Positions 52,866-63,195 of a DNA stretch of 64,000 bases are shown piece by piece (the stretch's first letter is position 1; each line of letters starts with the position of its first letter). The DNA is from Paraburkholderia sediminicola (GTDB taxonomy: Bacteria > Pseudomonadota > Gammaproteobacteria > Burkholderiales > Burkholderiaceae), in NCBI RefSeq assembly GCF_902859805.1, contig NZ_CADIKC010000001.1, positions 372,001 through 436,000 of the forward strand, written 5' to 3'. The translations under genes were made by a program, and so were the position numbers. The notes under the pieces were generated by a model. That model was not told the origin of the DNA. It made no database searches and was given only the letters and a program-made list of their open reading frames with translations.

Positions 52866-54323
52866 ATGCATAACCCGACGAGCCACGCCTTGTCCGACAA
52901 ACCCAGCGCCACCCACGGCGCCACGCTCGACCAGACTCTTCCAGCGGACGGCCCGATGAGCGCCGCCAATCGCCGCGCGATGGCCGCGATCATGCTCGCA
53001 GTCGCGCTCGCCACGCTCGACACAGCAATCGCCAACACCGCCCTGCCCGCCATCGCCGCGGATCTGCACGCTGCGCCCGCCGCTTCGGTGTGGATCATCA
53101 ACGCCTACCAGCTCGCGATGGTCGCGACACTGCTGCCGCTCGCCGCACTCGGCGACATCGTCGGGCATCGCAGGATTTATATCGGCGGCATTGCGCTGTT
53201 CACGCTGGCGTCGCTGGCGTGCTCGCTCGCTTCCACACTGCCGATGCTGGCCGCCGCGCGCGTGCTGCAAGGTCTCGGCGCGAGCGCGATCATGAGCGTC
53301 AACACGGCGCTGATCCGCTATCTGTATCCGCCGCATCGACTCGGGCGCGGCCTCGGCACTAACGCGTTGATCGTCGGCGTGTCGTTCGCGGTCGGGCCGA
53401 CGGTGGCCTCGCTGATTCTGTCGGTTGCCGCGTGGCCCTGGCTGTTCGCGGTCAACGTGCCGCTCGGTCTGCTGGCGCTGGCCTTCGCATGGCCCGCGCT
53501 GCCGCACACCGAGCGCGGCAAGCACAACTTCGACCCGATTGCGGCGCTTCTCAACGTGATCACCTTCGCCGCGCTGATCTTCGCGCTCGGCGAAGCGGCC
53601 CAGCGCGCCTCGACGCAACTGGTGCTGAGCGCGGCCGCGATCGCCGTGGTGTTCGGCCTGCTGCTGATTCGCCGTGAAGCCGGTCACCCCGCGCCGATGC
53701 TGCCGGTCGATCTGTTCAAGCGGCCGGTGTTCGCGTTGTCGGCCGTGACTGCGGTGTGCTCGTTCGCCGCGCAAGGGCTGGCGTTCGTGTCGCTGCCTTT
53801 CTACTTCGAGGACGTGCTGCATCGCAGCCAGGTCGAGACCGGCTTTCTGATGACGCCGTGGCCCGTGGTGGTCGCACTGGCCGCGCCGCTGGCAGGCAGT
53901 CTGTCTGATCGCTATCCGCCGGGCCTGCTTGGCGCGATCGGTCTTGCCGTGATGTCGGCGGGAATGGCGTCGCTGGCGTTGTTGCCGGTGCATCCGCATG
54001 TGCTCGACATCGGCATCCGCATGGCGATTTGCGGCGCGGGCTTCGGCTTCTTCCAGTCGCCCAACCTGAAGGCATTGATGGCGAGCGCGCCGCCCGAGCG
54101 CAGCGGCGGCGCCAGCGGCATCGTCGCGACTGCCCGGCTGCTTGGGCAGACCACCGGCGCTGCGCTGGTCGCGCTGAGCTTCGGTATCGCCGGACGCCAT
54201 GGACCCACACTGGCACTCAGCACGGGCGCCTTCTTTGCCGGCGCGGCGAGCCTTGCGAGCGGACTGCGGCTGTTCGCGCCTTCGCATCGCTCAGGCGTGC
54301 ACGCGAAAGCGTCGGCGAAATAA
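52866..54323 (+). CDS. MFS drug exporter, DHA2 (EmrB/QacA) family
   Basis: A 485-residue transporter with about 14 helices. The motif D1-like segment LATLDTAIANTALPAIAADL and motif A GDIVGHRRIYIGG are present, and motif C appears around GTNALIVGVSFAVGPTVASL. It probably exports hydrophobic toxic compounds by proton antiport. The start at 52866 (MHNPTSHALSDKPS) is tentative, with no clear ribosome-binding site. It is a single gene closed by a strong terminator; no EmrA-type adaptor is adjacent. Confidence 0.87.
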   Translation: MHNPTSHALSDKPSATHGATLDQTLPADGPMSAANRRAMAAIMLAVALATLDTAIANTALPAIAADLHAAPAASVWIINAYQLAMVATLLPLAALGDIVGHRRIYIGGIALFTLASLACSLASTLPMLAAARVLQGLGASAIMSVNTALIRYLYPPHRLGRGLGTNALIVGVSFAVGPTVASLILSVAAWPWLFAVNVPLGLLALAFAWPALPHTERGKHNFDPIAALLNVITFAALIFALGEAAQRASTQLVLSAAAIAVVFGLLLIRREAGHPAPMLPVDLFKRPVFALSAVTAVCSFAAQGLAFVSLPFYFEDVLHRSQVETGFLMTPWPVVVALAAPLAGSLSDRYPPGLLGAIGLAVMSAGMASLALLPVHPHVLDIGIRMAICGAGFGFFQSPNLKALMASAPPERSGGASGIVATARLLGQTTGAALVALSFGIAGRHGPTLALSTGAFFAGAASLASGLRLFAPSHRSGVHAKASAK

Positions 54324-54325
54324 AC

Positions 54326-54366
54326 AAAACGGGCGCACTGCTGTGGCAGTGCGCCCGTTTTTTCTT
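54326..54366. terminator. rho-independent terminator between the MFS gene and ltaE
   Basis: AAAACGGGCGCACTGC (54326-54341) pairs with GCAGTGCGCCCGTTTT across a TGTG loop, followed by further Ts. The A and T tracts on both sides let it serve the convergent genes in both directions. Confidence 0.93.
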
Positions 54367-54393
54367 CGCGGTATTTCGGTTAATGCGCGTCGG

Positions 54394-55401
54394 TTAATGC
54401 GCGGCGAAATACCCCTTCACCGCAGCGAGAAACGTATCGATATCCGCACGCGACACATCCTTATGCGTGACGAAGCGCGACGCGTAGAGCATCTGCGTGA
54501 GGACGCCGCGCTCCTTGAGCCACGCTTCAAGCGGTGCGCAATGTTGCTGCGGAAAATGCGCGAACACCATGTTGGTCGCGATCGACTGCACCTTGACATG
54601 GTCGATCGATTCAAGACCGGCCGCCAGATGCGCGGCGTTGGCGTGATCGTCGGCGAGACGCTCGACGTTGTGATCCAGCGCGTACAGGCATGCCGCCGCC
54701 AGCACGCCGGCCTGACGCATCCCGCCGCCCAGCACCTTGCGCCAGCGATGCGCCACGTCGATCAGCGCCTTGCTGCCGACCAGAACCGAGCCGACCGGCG
54801 CCCCCAGCCCCTTTGAAAAACAGATCGAGATCGAATCGAACGGCTCGCACAGCGCCGCGACCGGCTTGCCCGATGCGACCGCCGCGTTGTAGACCCGCGC
54901 GCCATCGAGGTGAGCCGACAAACCATGCTTACGCGCCAGCTGCACCGCCTCGTCGACATAACCCGCCGGCAGCACCTTGCCGCCGATGGTGTTCTCCAGC
55001 GCCAGCAGCCGCGTACGCGCGAAGTGGTTGTCGATCGGTTTGATCGCGGCGGCGATCTTCTCTAGCGGAATCGAGCCGTCGGCGGCATTCTCGAGCGGCT
55101 GCGGCTGGATACTGCCGAGCACCGCCGCGCCGCCGCCTTCGTACTTATAGGTATGCGCCAACTGGCCGACGATGTATTCGTCGCCGCGGGCGCAATGCGC
55201 CATCAACGCCGCCAGATTGCTTTGCGTGCCGCTCGGAAAGAACAGGCCGGCTTCCTTGCCGGCACGCTCCGCGACCGTTGCCTGCAGACGCAGCACGGTT
55301 GGATCGTCGCCCCAGACGTCGTCGCCCACTTCGGCGGCCGACATCGCCGCGAGCATAGCCGCGGTGGGACGGGTTACGGTATCGCTGCGCAAATCGATCA
55401 T
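54394..55401 (-). CDS. ltaE: low-specificity L-threonine aldolase
   Basis: A 335-residue fold-type I PLP enzyme starting [20 protein letters not shown], the standard family opening. The PLP lysine lies in [14 protein letters not shown], and [12 protein letters not shown] carries the cofactor-binding aspartate. It cleaves L-threonine and L-allo-threonine to glycine and acetaldehyde. The ATG at 55401 has AAGG nine bases upstream; the frame is open for another 38 codons upstream without family resemblance. Confidence 0.92.
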   Translation of the reverse strand: MIDLRSDTVTRPTAAMLAAMSAAEVGDDVWGDDPTVLRLQATVAERAGKEAGLFFPSGTQSNLAALMAHCARGDEYIVGQLAHTYKYEGGGAAVLGSIQPQPLENAADGSIPLEKIAAAIKPIDNHFARTRLLALENTIGGKVLPAGYVDEAVQLARKHGLSAHLDGARVYNAAVASGKPVAALCEPFDSISICFSKGLGAPVGSVLVGSKALIDVAHRWRKVLGGGMRQAGVLAAACLYALDHNVERLADDHANAAHLAAGLESIDHVKVQSIATNMVFAHFPQQHCAPLEAWLKERGVLTQMLYASRFVTHKDVSRADIDTFLAAVKGYFAAH

Positions 55402-55565
55402 GGTGAGAGCCTTGTGTGTCCCTGTTTGTGTCAATGCCTGACAGCCTGCGACAGCCGGCGCGGGCACCGCATCATCTGCGTCGATGAGCGGCCGCGGTTC
55501 CGGCTGTAGAGCCACACAGTGTATTCAATTAACGCGACGCTGAAAACCGCGCTAATAAGCGCGGC

Positions 55566-56312
55566 TTACCCGCCCGACTTCGGCAGCCACGCGAGCGGGT
55601 CGACCGGTTGGCCGTTCTGGCGGACTTCGAACTGGATCGACGCCACGCCGCGGCTATCCACGCCGACTTCGCCGATGGTTTGTCCTTGCGCGACAGCGTC
55701 GCCTTCCTTGACGAGCAGCGTGCTGTTCTGCCCGTAGGCGGTAATCAGCGAGTCGTCGTGCTTGATGATGATGAGCGGACCGTAAGCCTCGATACCCGTG
55801 CCGGCGTAAACCACCCGGCCGGTCGCGGCCGCCTTGACCGGATCACCCGCGTGGCCACCGATCACGATACCGTTGGACTTGCCCGGCGCGAACGCTTTCA
55901 GCACAGGACCCCGCAACGGCCACAGCAACACCCCTTGCTGCGCCACGCCGGGCGCGCCATTCTGACCGGCAACGCCAACCGGCGGCGTCACCACGCTACC
56001 CGACGCCATTGGCGGCGCCACCCGCAGCACCTGCCCCGGATTGACCGCCGAATTCGCTGCGAGGCCGTTCCATGCAGCAATCTCCTGCGGCTTGCGACCG
56101 TACGCCGACGCGATGCCCGCCAGCGTGTCGCCCGGATTGGCGCGGTAGTAACCGGCCGGCACAGGGACCGTGCCAAGGGTAGTCGGGTGGGACGGCGCGC
56201 TGCTGTAGAACGGCGTGCTTTCCCACGGCATCGACGTACAACCGCTGATCATCACGCCGAGTGTCGCCGAGATCAGCAACCGGGTCGCCGTGAATTGCCA
56301 TTGTCTTGTCAT
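55566..56312 (-). CDS. NlpD-like LysM / degenerate M23 lipoprotein
   Basis: A 248-residue lipoprotein starting MTRQWQFTATRLLISATLGV, with GAGGAAAA upstream and a lipobox at VMISGC. A LysM domain (YYRANPGDTLAGIASAYGRK) is followed by an M23 domain. That domain lacks the catalytic histidines: NGIVIGG replaces the HxGxD-type segment, YGQN replaces AHxx, and IQFEVR replaces HFEIR. This is the pattern of NlpD/EnvC-type amidase activators rather than active endopeptidases. It probably works in septal or envelope peptidoglycan remodelling. It is a single gene here; the rpoS-linked nlpD of betaproteobacteria would normally have other neighbours. Confidence 0.85.
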   Translation of the reverse strand: MTRQWQFTATRLLISATLGVMISGCTSMPWESTPFYSSAPSHPTTLGTVPVPAGYYRANPGDTLAGIASAYGRKPQEIAAWNGLAANSAVNPGQVLRVAPPMASGSVVTPPVGVAGQNGAPGVAQQGVLLWPLRGPVLKAFAPGKSNGIVIGGHAGDPVKAAATGRVVYAGTGIEAYGPLIIIKHDDSLITAYGQNSTLLVKEGDAVAQGQTIGEVGVDSRGVASIQFEVRQNGQPVDPLAWLPKSGG

Positions 56313-56470
56313 GTGATTTTCCTCGACACGTAGATTCAATCGGATTCAATCAGCCCCAAGCATTCGCCGTGCCGCTCGCTACGGGCGCCACGGCGCCTAT
56401 CCGCGCCTATCCACATTATGCCGCCGCGCACGTTGGCAACGGCTTCGACACGGTATGGGCCAAGGAACCG

Positions 56471-56782
56471 TCAGACACTGCCCTCAGCCTCGACCACCAG
56501 AATGCGCGCCGCGCCGATCGGATGCGCGACATGTTCGGTGCCGACCGACGCGTAGAACACGTCGCCCGTTTCCAGAATCGCCGACAGTTCAACGCCGCCT
56601 TCGCGATAGCGCATTTCCACGCGGCCATCGAGCACGGCGAACACTTCCTCGCCGTCGTTGACATGCCACTTGTACGGCTGATCGGTCCAATGCAGGCGCG
56701 TCGTAATGCCGCCCATGTTGGCGATATCGAGCGCGCCCCACGGACGCGTCGCGGTGAAGCTCTTACTGCGAATGATCTTCAT
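56471..56782 (-). CDS. small cupin-domain protein
   Basis: A 103-residue single cupin starting MKIIRSKSFTATRPWGALDI. Motif 1 is WHVNDGEEVFAVLDGRVEMR and motif 2 is ETGDVFYASVGTEHVAHPIG, with plausible metal ligands. Short stand-alone cupins of this kind have no common reaction. It is a single gene between the NlpD-like gene and a hypothetical gene. An in-frame upstream extension of 27 codons is unlikely to be translated. Confidence 0.78.
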   Translation of the reverse strand: MKIIRSKSFTATRPWGALDIANMGGITTRLHWTDQPYKWHVNDGEEVFAVLDGRVEMRYREGGVELSAILETGDVFYASVGTEHVAHPIGAARILVVEAEGSV

Positions 56783-57030
56783 GGTGAATAGTGGGTTGAG
56801 AAGCAGTCGGTATCGACGCGTTATCCGTGCCGCATACCAAACCGCCCGGCCCAGCGGGATCACGCATTTCGACCGACCCCATTATAGGTGTTGCAGCAGG
56901 CACAACCGCGGCCATACGGCCTCGCGAGCGCATTCGTGTGATTATTGAATCGTTTCAACCCTCGCCTATACTCAGTCATGCTGCCGCAACGCACCGTACG
57001 CAAACGCCTGGATCCAGCGAGGAGTTGAGG

Positions 57031-57351
57031 ATGAACAAAGCCACGTTTCTGGCCGTGCAACTCAACGTCGACGATATTGCGGCGTCGCCTGGTTTGGTCG
57101 AGTTGCTGAACACCCATCTGGTTTTCGCGGCAGACGTCGCCGAAGCCGCCGACGCGCTGGTCCAGCTGGCCAGTATCGCGGGATTGTCGAGCGGCGTCGA
57201 AGCCAGCGTCGAGATTCCGGCGCTGGCGATCGAACGGCTGCGCGAGGCGCTCGACAATCTCAGCGGTTACGACGAATCCTGGTTGCTTGCCCTCGAACCC
57301 AGCCGCGCGCTGTTCGATGAAATAGGCCGCCGGCATCGCTCCCTGCATTAA
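57031..57351 (+). CDS. hypothetical protein, 106 residues
   Basis: A 106-residue soluble, mostly helical acidic protein starting MNKATFLAVQLNVDDIAASP. GAGGAG lies upstream of the ATG, which supports translation from here rather than further upstream. Helices such as LVELLNTHLVFAADVAEAAD and AIERLREALDNLSG dominate. I do not recognise the family, and no neighbour suggests a role. Confidence 0.65.
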   Translation: MNKATFLAVQLNVDDIAASPGLVELLNTHLVFAADVAEAADALVQLASIAGLSSGVEASVEIPALAIERLREALDNLSGYDESWLLALEPSRALFDEIGRRHRSLH

Positions 57352-57519
57352 AGCTGCGCTCGCGGAAAACGCTTCCGCACTGCCGCGCACCCCGGTGCTC
57401 AGCCGCTAGTACCGCCGGTCCGCCACTTTTCGCTCACCGCCCGAACAGCCAGATTGTCCGGCATGCATGACTGTCGACGCCGTCTGAAGGTTTCTGGCGA
57501 GTCAACCGGAGGAACCGCC

Positions 57520-58287
57520 GTGAAAAGTCTCCTGAACCGCCGCAGCGTGCTGGCAGGCCCATCGCATCTCGTGCAGGTCGCGCGAGAGAACGCCGCCGAT
57601 TCCGTATCGCCCGACGATAGCGAGGAAGCGGCACTGGCCGCGGCGGCCGGCGTCGCGCCGGCTGTCACTCCCGCTGGCGCACCCACCGCCCCAGTCGCCG
57701 AGCCGGCGCGCCCTGTGACGACGTTGCGGCCGGTGCCGGTGGTGCCCTCGCAGGTTAGCGCACGCGGCGTGCAGATGGCCGACACCGCCGAAATCGAATG
57801 GCTCGCCGAAGAAGAAGCGCTGACGCCGTTCCGCGTGTTCCGCAGCTTCGCCTATTCGGTCAGTCTGCTGTTCCACGCGAAGGAGCTGGCGTACTACGTC
57901 GCGCTGTATCAGGACGGCTCGCTGTGGCGCGCGCTCAAAGCTGCTGACCTCGAAGCCGCGGAAGCGGCCTTCCATCACTTCGAGGAACAGGCGACGCGGC
58001 TTTCGGAAGGCGAAACGCGCCGCGCGCAACTCGAGGCGCAAAACGAACAGCTTGCACGCATGATCGCCCGCTCCGAAGCGCAGGCCGAACGCTTGCGCAC
58101 GGACCTGCAACGGCGCGGCGCGCAGGAACAGACCGTGTCGAACCGGCAGCATCAGGTGCGCAAGGAGGTGTCGCAACTGGAAGCGCAACGCGTCGCCGCG
58201 CAGGCGCATCTGAACAAGGCGCATCGGCAGATTCATCAACTCAACCTGACCAGCAACGAAGGGATTCCGCATTTGCCGAACCGTTGA
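57520..58287 (+). CDS. DUF2968 protein with long coiled coil
   Basis: A 255-residue protein from a GTG at 57520, chosen because GGAGGA lies shortly upstream. After an Ala/Pro/Val-rich disordered region (residues 25-85), a conserved domain (EIEWLAEEEALTPFRVFRSF, VALYQDGSLWRALKAADLEA) leads into a coiled coil of about 100 residues rich in Glu, Gln, Arg and Ala. This matches the DUF2968 family, found mainly in Burkholderiaceae, whose function is unknown. No clear signal peptide is visible with this start. A terminator follows directly. Confidence 0.8.
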   Translation: MKSLLNRRSVLAGPSHLVQVARENAADSVSPDDSEEAALAAAAGVAPAVTPAGAPTAPVAEPARPVTTLRPVPVVPSQVSARGVQMADTAEIEWLAEEEALTPFRVFRSFAYSVSLLFHAKELAYYVALYQDGSLWRALKAADLEAAEAAFHHFEEQATRLSEGETRRAQLEAQNEQLARMIARSEAQAERLRTDLQRRGAQEQTVSNRQHQVRKEVSQLEAQRVAAQAHLNKAHRQIHQLNLTSNEGIPHLPNR

Positions 58288-58338
58288 AGCGCGCCTTGAA
58301 ATCGGTCTGACGCCAAGTCCAGGCCGTAAACGACAAAA

Positions 58339-58369
58339 CGCCGCCCGGCAATCCGGGCGGCGCTTTTTT
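58339..58369 (+). terminator. rho-independent terminator of the DUF2968 gene
   Basis: CGCCGCCCGG (58339-58348) pairs with CCGGGCGGCG (58353-58362) over a CAAT loop and is followed by CTTTTTT. It also separates this gene from the convergent DUF4148 gene. Confidence 0.93.
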
Positions 58370-58419
58370 CATTACCCGCCGCCTGTCAGCCAGGCGGCGT
58401 TCACATCAGCTTCGGCGAA

Positions 58420-58737
58420 TTAGTTGCCGAAGTAGACCGAGTTACGGTCGTTGCCAGTCACCGGACGGCCAGCTTGCGAGGTGCCTGCGATCGGTGCGCC
58501 GTAGCCGCTGTTCACAGCTTGAGCGGTGCCGTTCTGTGCATCGACGCGGGCTTGTGCAGCTTGCAGGTTAGCCGGGTAGTCAACATGATCGCCGATCGGG
58601 TTGTAACCGGCCTTTTCCAGTTGCACCAGTTGAGCGCGCACTTCAGCGCGGGTAACCGGCTGGTTCGATTGAGCAAACGAAGCAACAGGAGCGACCAGAG
58701 CAGCGGCGACGACAACTGCAGAGATAAGAGTCTTCAT
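58420..58737 (-). CDS. DUF4148 exported small protein
   Basis: A 105-residue exported protein. The signal peptide (KTLISAVVVAAALVAPVASF) is cleaved after AFAQ-type SFAQ, giving SNQPVTRAEVRAQLVQLEKA. This conserved block and the YNPIGDHVDYPANLQAAQ segment match DUF4148, a family largely restricted to Burkholderiales and often present in many copies. The function is unknown; stress or envelope roles have been guessed. It is transcribed alone, with a long GGAGG-containing leader. Confidence 0.9.
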   Translation of the reverse strand: MKTLISAVVVAAALVAPVASFAQSNQPVTRAEVRAQLVQLEKAGYNPIGDHVDYPANLQAAQARVDAQNGTAQAVNSGYGAPIAGTSQAGRPVTGNDRNSVYFGN

Positions 58738-59002
58738 GATGTAAACCTCCAGAACTTGTATTTAATGTGCTTTGGGCTCGTTGTCCCGTAGCGCTTAAGT
58801 AGAAGTTTAGGAGCGGCAACATCTAGGGGAAACCCCTGAAACGATGAAACTCTATTCCAAAATTCGCAATAGTAGAGGGTCCAGCGTGCTGCCACGCTAT
58901 CTGTCCAATAGCTATCAGCAATAATTGCCCATCCAGATTTCAATCGCTTGCGCGGCCCGGCGCGCCTTGCTGCAAGCGCGCACCGGGCCACGATTCAAAC
59001 GC

Positions 59003-60412
<1,410 letters not shown>

Positions 60413-60634
60413 GTGAATTCTCCAGAGTCCAATGAATGTCGGGACGCCGCGCCGGAAAGAACGTCGGCGGGACGTCGAGGGTGAAAGGATAAAAGAAATG
60501 CTGGCTTGCCGCTCGCTGACGTGCATTGCCACTCAACGAGCGGGTTTTCCACTGCGTGCGGGCCTCAACTTTATGCCGCGCCCCGCGATGCGCTTTATGA
60601 CGCACCGCTTACGCGCCGCATGACACAGCGTCTG

Positions 60635-61285
60635 TCAAACCCGCGCCGCGTCCAGGCGTTTCCTGAAAACCAGACTGAAATTGTTCGCCGGCATCGCGAT
60701 CGGCTCGTCGCACACGAGTCCGACCGATGCGCCCAACGCGACCACCGCTTCCATGTCGCGCACGCCCCACGCGGGGTCGCGGCTGCGCAATTGCTGATCG
60801 AACGCATCGTTGCTCGGCGAGGTTTGCGCGCCATCGCGTTTGTAAGGGCCGTACAGATACAGTACACCGCCGTCGACCAGTCGGCGACTCGCGCCGGCGA
60901 ATAGCGCTTGCGTTGCGCTCCACGGCGAGATGTGAATCATGTTGATACAGACCACGGCGTCGAACTGATCGGGCGCATTCATCGTTTGCACGCCCCAATC
61001 CGCCTGATGCACATCGAGGGCGAGCGGCGCGCGCACGTTCGCCAGCCCTGCGTGTGCGATCCACGCCGCAATCGACGCACGCGCATCCGCATCGGGATCG
61101 CTCGGTTGCCAGTCAAGCCCAGGCAATGCGCCGGCGAAGCAGATAGCATGCTGCCCCGTGCCGCTCGCGATTTCCAGCACACGGCCGGTGGGTGGCAGCA
61201 CCTCGCGCAATACGGCAAGGATGGCTTCGCGATTGCGTTCGGCGGAAGGCGAGTGTTGCCGCAACGCCGGATGGGAATCAGTCAT
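60635..61285 (-). CDS. DUF938 SAM-dependent methyltransferase-like protein
   Basis: A 216-residue class I methyltransferase fold of the DUF938 family. It opens with HSPSAERNREAILAVLREVL; motif I is VLEIASGTGQHAICFA, and CINMIHISPW is the family-specific segment near motif IV. The target is unknown. It starts 12 bases downstream of the preceding FMN-binding gene's stop on the same strand, suggesting a short operon with it. Confidence 0.88.
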   Translation of the reverse strand: MTDSHPALRQHSPSAERNREAILAVLREVLPPTGRVLEIASGTGQHAICFAGALPGLDWQPSDPDADARASIAAWIAHAGLANVRAPLALDVHQADWGVQTMNAPDQFDAVVCINMIHISPWSATQALFAGASRRLVDGGVLYLYGPYKRDGAQTSPSNDAFDQQLRSRDPAWGVRDMEAVVALGASVGLVCDEPIAMPANNFSLVFRKRLDAARV

Positions 61286-61297
61286 GTTCAGTTTGTT

Positions 61298-61903
61298 TCA
61301 GTACAGGATCGTGCGCACGCGCTCGGCGAGTTCACGGTCGTAGGTCGCGGCATCGAAACTGGCGCCGTTGATGCGGCGGTGAATCTCGCCGGCACTCGGC
61401 AGTCGCGAACGTTCGACATGACGCGCGGGATCCCACAGTTTCGAGCGCACCAGCGCCTTCGAGCAATGAAAGTACACCGCTTCGACGTCGATCAGCAGCA
61501 CGGTGCGCGGCAGTTTACCTTCGACGGCGAAACTGTCCAGCAATTCCGGATCGTTGGAAATCCGGCCGCGGCCGTTCACGCGTAAACTTTCGCCGACGCC
61601 CGGAATGATGAACAACAGCGCCAGCTGCGGCTCAACGATGATATTGCGCAGACTGTCGACGCGATTGTTGCCGATGCGGTCCGGCAGCGCGAGCGTGCGT
61701 TCGTCGATCACGCGCACGAAACCCGGCGCGTCGCCACGCGGCGAACAGTCGAGGCCTTCGGGACCGGCGGTGGCGAGCACGACGAAGGGCGCGACTTCGA
61801 TGAACGCGCGATAGTCTTCGTTGACGTAGGGAATCTCTTTCTTCACTGCGCGTTCGTGGGGCTGACCGTAGATTGCTTCGAGCTGGTCGATCGTCGTCAA
61901 CAT
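61298..61903 (-). CDS. pyridoxamine 5'-phosphate oxidase-family FMN-binding protein
   Basis: A 201-residue split-barrel flavoprotein. The start at 61903 (MLTTIDQLEAIYGQPHERAV) has AAGGAA five bases upstream. Core segments are FVVLATAGPEGLDCSPRGDA, ALPDRIGNNRVDSLRNII and LRVNGRGRIS. It resembles the MSMEG_1061/PPOX-like group of general FMN-dependent oxidoreductases rather than PdxH. The substrate is unknown. It lies upstream of the DUF938 gene and downstream of the sirtuin gene on the same strand. Confidence 0.85.
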   Translation of the reverse strand: MLTTIDQLEAIYGQPHERAVKKEIPYVNEDYRAFIEVAPFVVLATAGPEGLDCSPRGDAPGFVRVIDERTLALPDRIGNNRVDSLRNIIVEPQLALLFIIPGVGESLRVNGRGRISNDPELLDSFAVEGKLPRTVLLIDVEAVYFHCSKALVRSKLWDPARHVERSRLPSAGEIHRRINGASFDAATYDRELAERVRTILY

Positions 61904-62013
61904 CGGCGTTCCTTTTGCGGGACGGTTGCTTTTCGTGAGAGCGGTGCTGCGTGGGATTGGAATTATCGACGATTTGCGGGCCGCGCGCGGCTCGGGAAGC
62001 ACGGGCAGTCGGT

Positions 62014-62883
62014 TCAATCCAGTGCCAGACGGCCCGCCAACGCGGTCAGCGTGTCGGCACAGGGCGCCGCGATTTTCAGCGACAGCAGCGGATCGGCGCG
62101 CGTGCGCCCCAGATTGATCGCGACGATCGGCTTGCCCTGCTTCTGCGCCCACACGCAGAAGCGATAGCCCGAATAGACCATCAGCGACGAGCCCACCACC
62201 AGCACCGCGTCCGCCGCATCGAGCGCATGCGAGGCCGCTTCGACACGCTCGCGCGGCACGCTTTCGCCGAAGAACACCACGGCGGGCTTCAATAGACCGC
62301 CGCAGTTCGTGCACGCCGGAATGCGGAAAGCGTCGAGATCGTGCCACTCCAGATGCGCGTCGCCGTCGGCGGCGGTTTCGGCGGTGACGTTCAGCAACGC
62401 GGGATTGTCGGCTTCCAGCGTCTGCTGGATCGACGCGCGTGAATGCTGCATGCCGCAATCCAGACACGTGACGCCGTCGATGCCGCCATGTAGTTCGATC
62501 ACCTCGCGGCTACCCGCCCGCTGATGCAAACCGTCGACGTTCTGCGTGACGAGCGTCGGCACATGGCCCGCTGCCTCGAGCCGGGCGAGAGCGGTATGCG
62601 CGGCATTCGGCTGCGCGTCGGCCACCACCGGCCAGCCGACCATGCTGCGCGCCCAGTAGCGCCGGCGCATCGCGGCGGTGCCGAGAAATTCCTGCAGCGT
62701 GATCGGCGGCGAACGTTTCCATTCGCCGTTGTCGTCGCGATAGCCTGGAATGCCGGAATCGGTGCTGATGCCGGCTCCGGTCAGCACGAACAGACGCGGG
62801 TAACGCTGCACGAAGTTATGCAGGTCGTCCAGCGTGTGCGTTTCGTTGAAGGGTTCGATGTGCGCGGGCTGAAGGTCGGTCAT
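62014..62883 (-). CDS. SIR2-family NAD-dependent protein deacylase, class II-like
   Basis: A 289-residue sirtuin starting MTDLQPAHIEPFNETHTLDD. NAD-binding motifs are TGAGISTDSGIPGYRD (35-50) and TQNVDGLH (113-120), with catalytic H132 in ELHGG. The zinc cysteines are C140, C143, C191 and C194 (CLDC, CTNC), with an unusually long insert between the pairs. The pattern resembles class II (SIRT4-like) bacterial sirtuins. It would remove acyl groups from lysines using NAD. The start was chosen at 62883 because the 30 upstream codons are proline-rich and unlike the family. Confidence 0.9.
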   Translation of the reverse strand: MTDLQPAHIEPFNETHTLDDLHNFVQRYPRLFVLTGAGISTDSGIPGYRDDNGEWKRSPPITLQEFLGTAAMRRRYWARSMVGWPVVADAQPNAAHTALARLEAAGHVPTLVTQNVDGLHQRAGSREVIELHGGIDGVTCLDCGMQHSRASIQQTLEADNPALLNVTAETAADGDAHLEWHDLDAFRIPACTNCGGLLKPAVVFFGESVPRERVEAASHALDAADAVLVVGSSLMVYSGYRFCVWAQKQGKPIVAINLGRTRADPLLSLKIAAPCADTLTALAGRLALD

Positions 62884-62933
62884 GGCGGGGACGGGGTATG
62901 GCTGCGGACTCGGCGTAAAACCTGAAATTCCGT

Positions 62934-63119
62934 TTAGCGGCGCGTACGCGGTTTGCTCTGCCGCGCTTTCCATTCGGCGAGCGCTAACTGATAGCGCTCG
63001 AGTGCTTCATCGTAGAGATCGAAGACACACGGATTGCAGCCGCTATGACAACAATCGTCGAGGTCGGGCTGCACGGGCGGCACCGGCTCTGGGTCGTCCC
63101 TGGGTGTGGCGCGGGGCAC
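62934..63119 (-). CDS. OXLD1-like cysteine-rich small protein
   Basis: A 61-residue protein with the signature DDCCHSGCNPCVFDLYDEAL followed by a basic helix (LERYQLALAEWKARQSKPRT). This is the oxidoreductase-like domain (OXLD1, PF09791 type) found in bacteria and in mitochondrial proteins. The five clustered cysteines could bind metal. The gene is short and easily missed, but the motif is convincing. Its neighbours on the same strand are the sirtuin and an SDR gene. Confidence 0.8.
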   Translation of the reverse strand: MPRATPRDDPEPVPPVQPDLDDCCHSGCNPCVFDLYDEALERYQLALAEWKARQSKPRTRR

Positions 63120-63195
63120 GGCGAATCGCTTTTCCGGAAGGTGGGAAGCGCCCAGTATAAGTTGATCTTCCGCGCCGCGTGCGGAGGGCCCCCGC

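Noticed and set aside
52785..54287. Minus-strand open frame (500 codons) opposite the DHA2 exporter
   Set aside because: It is Arg/Gln/His-rich and antisense to a clear 14-helix transporter.
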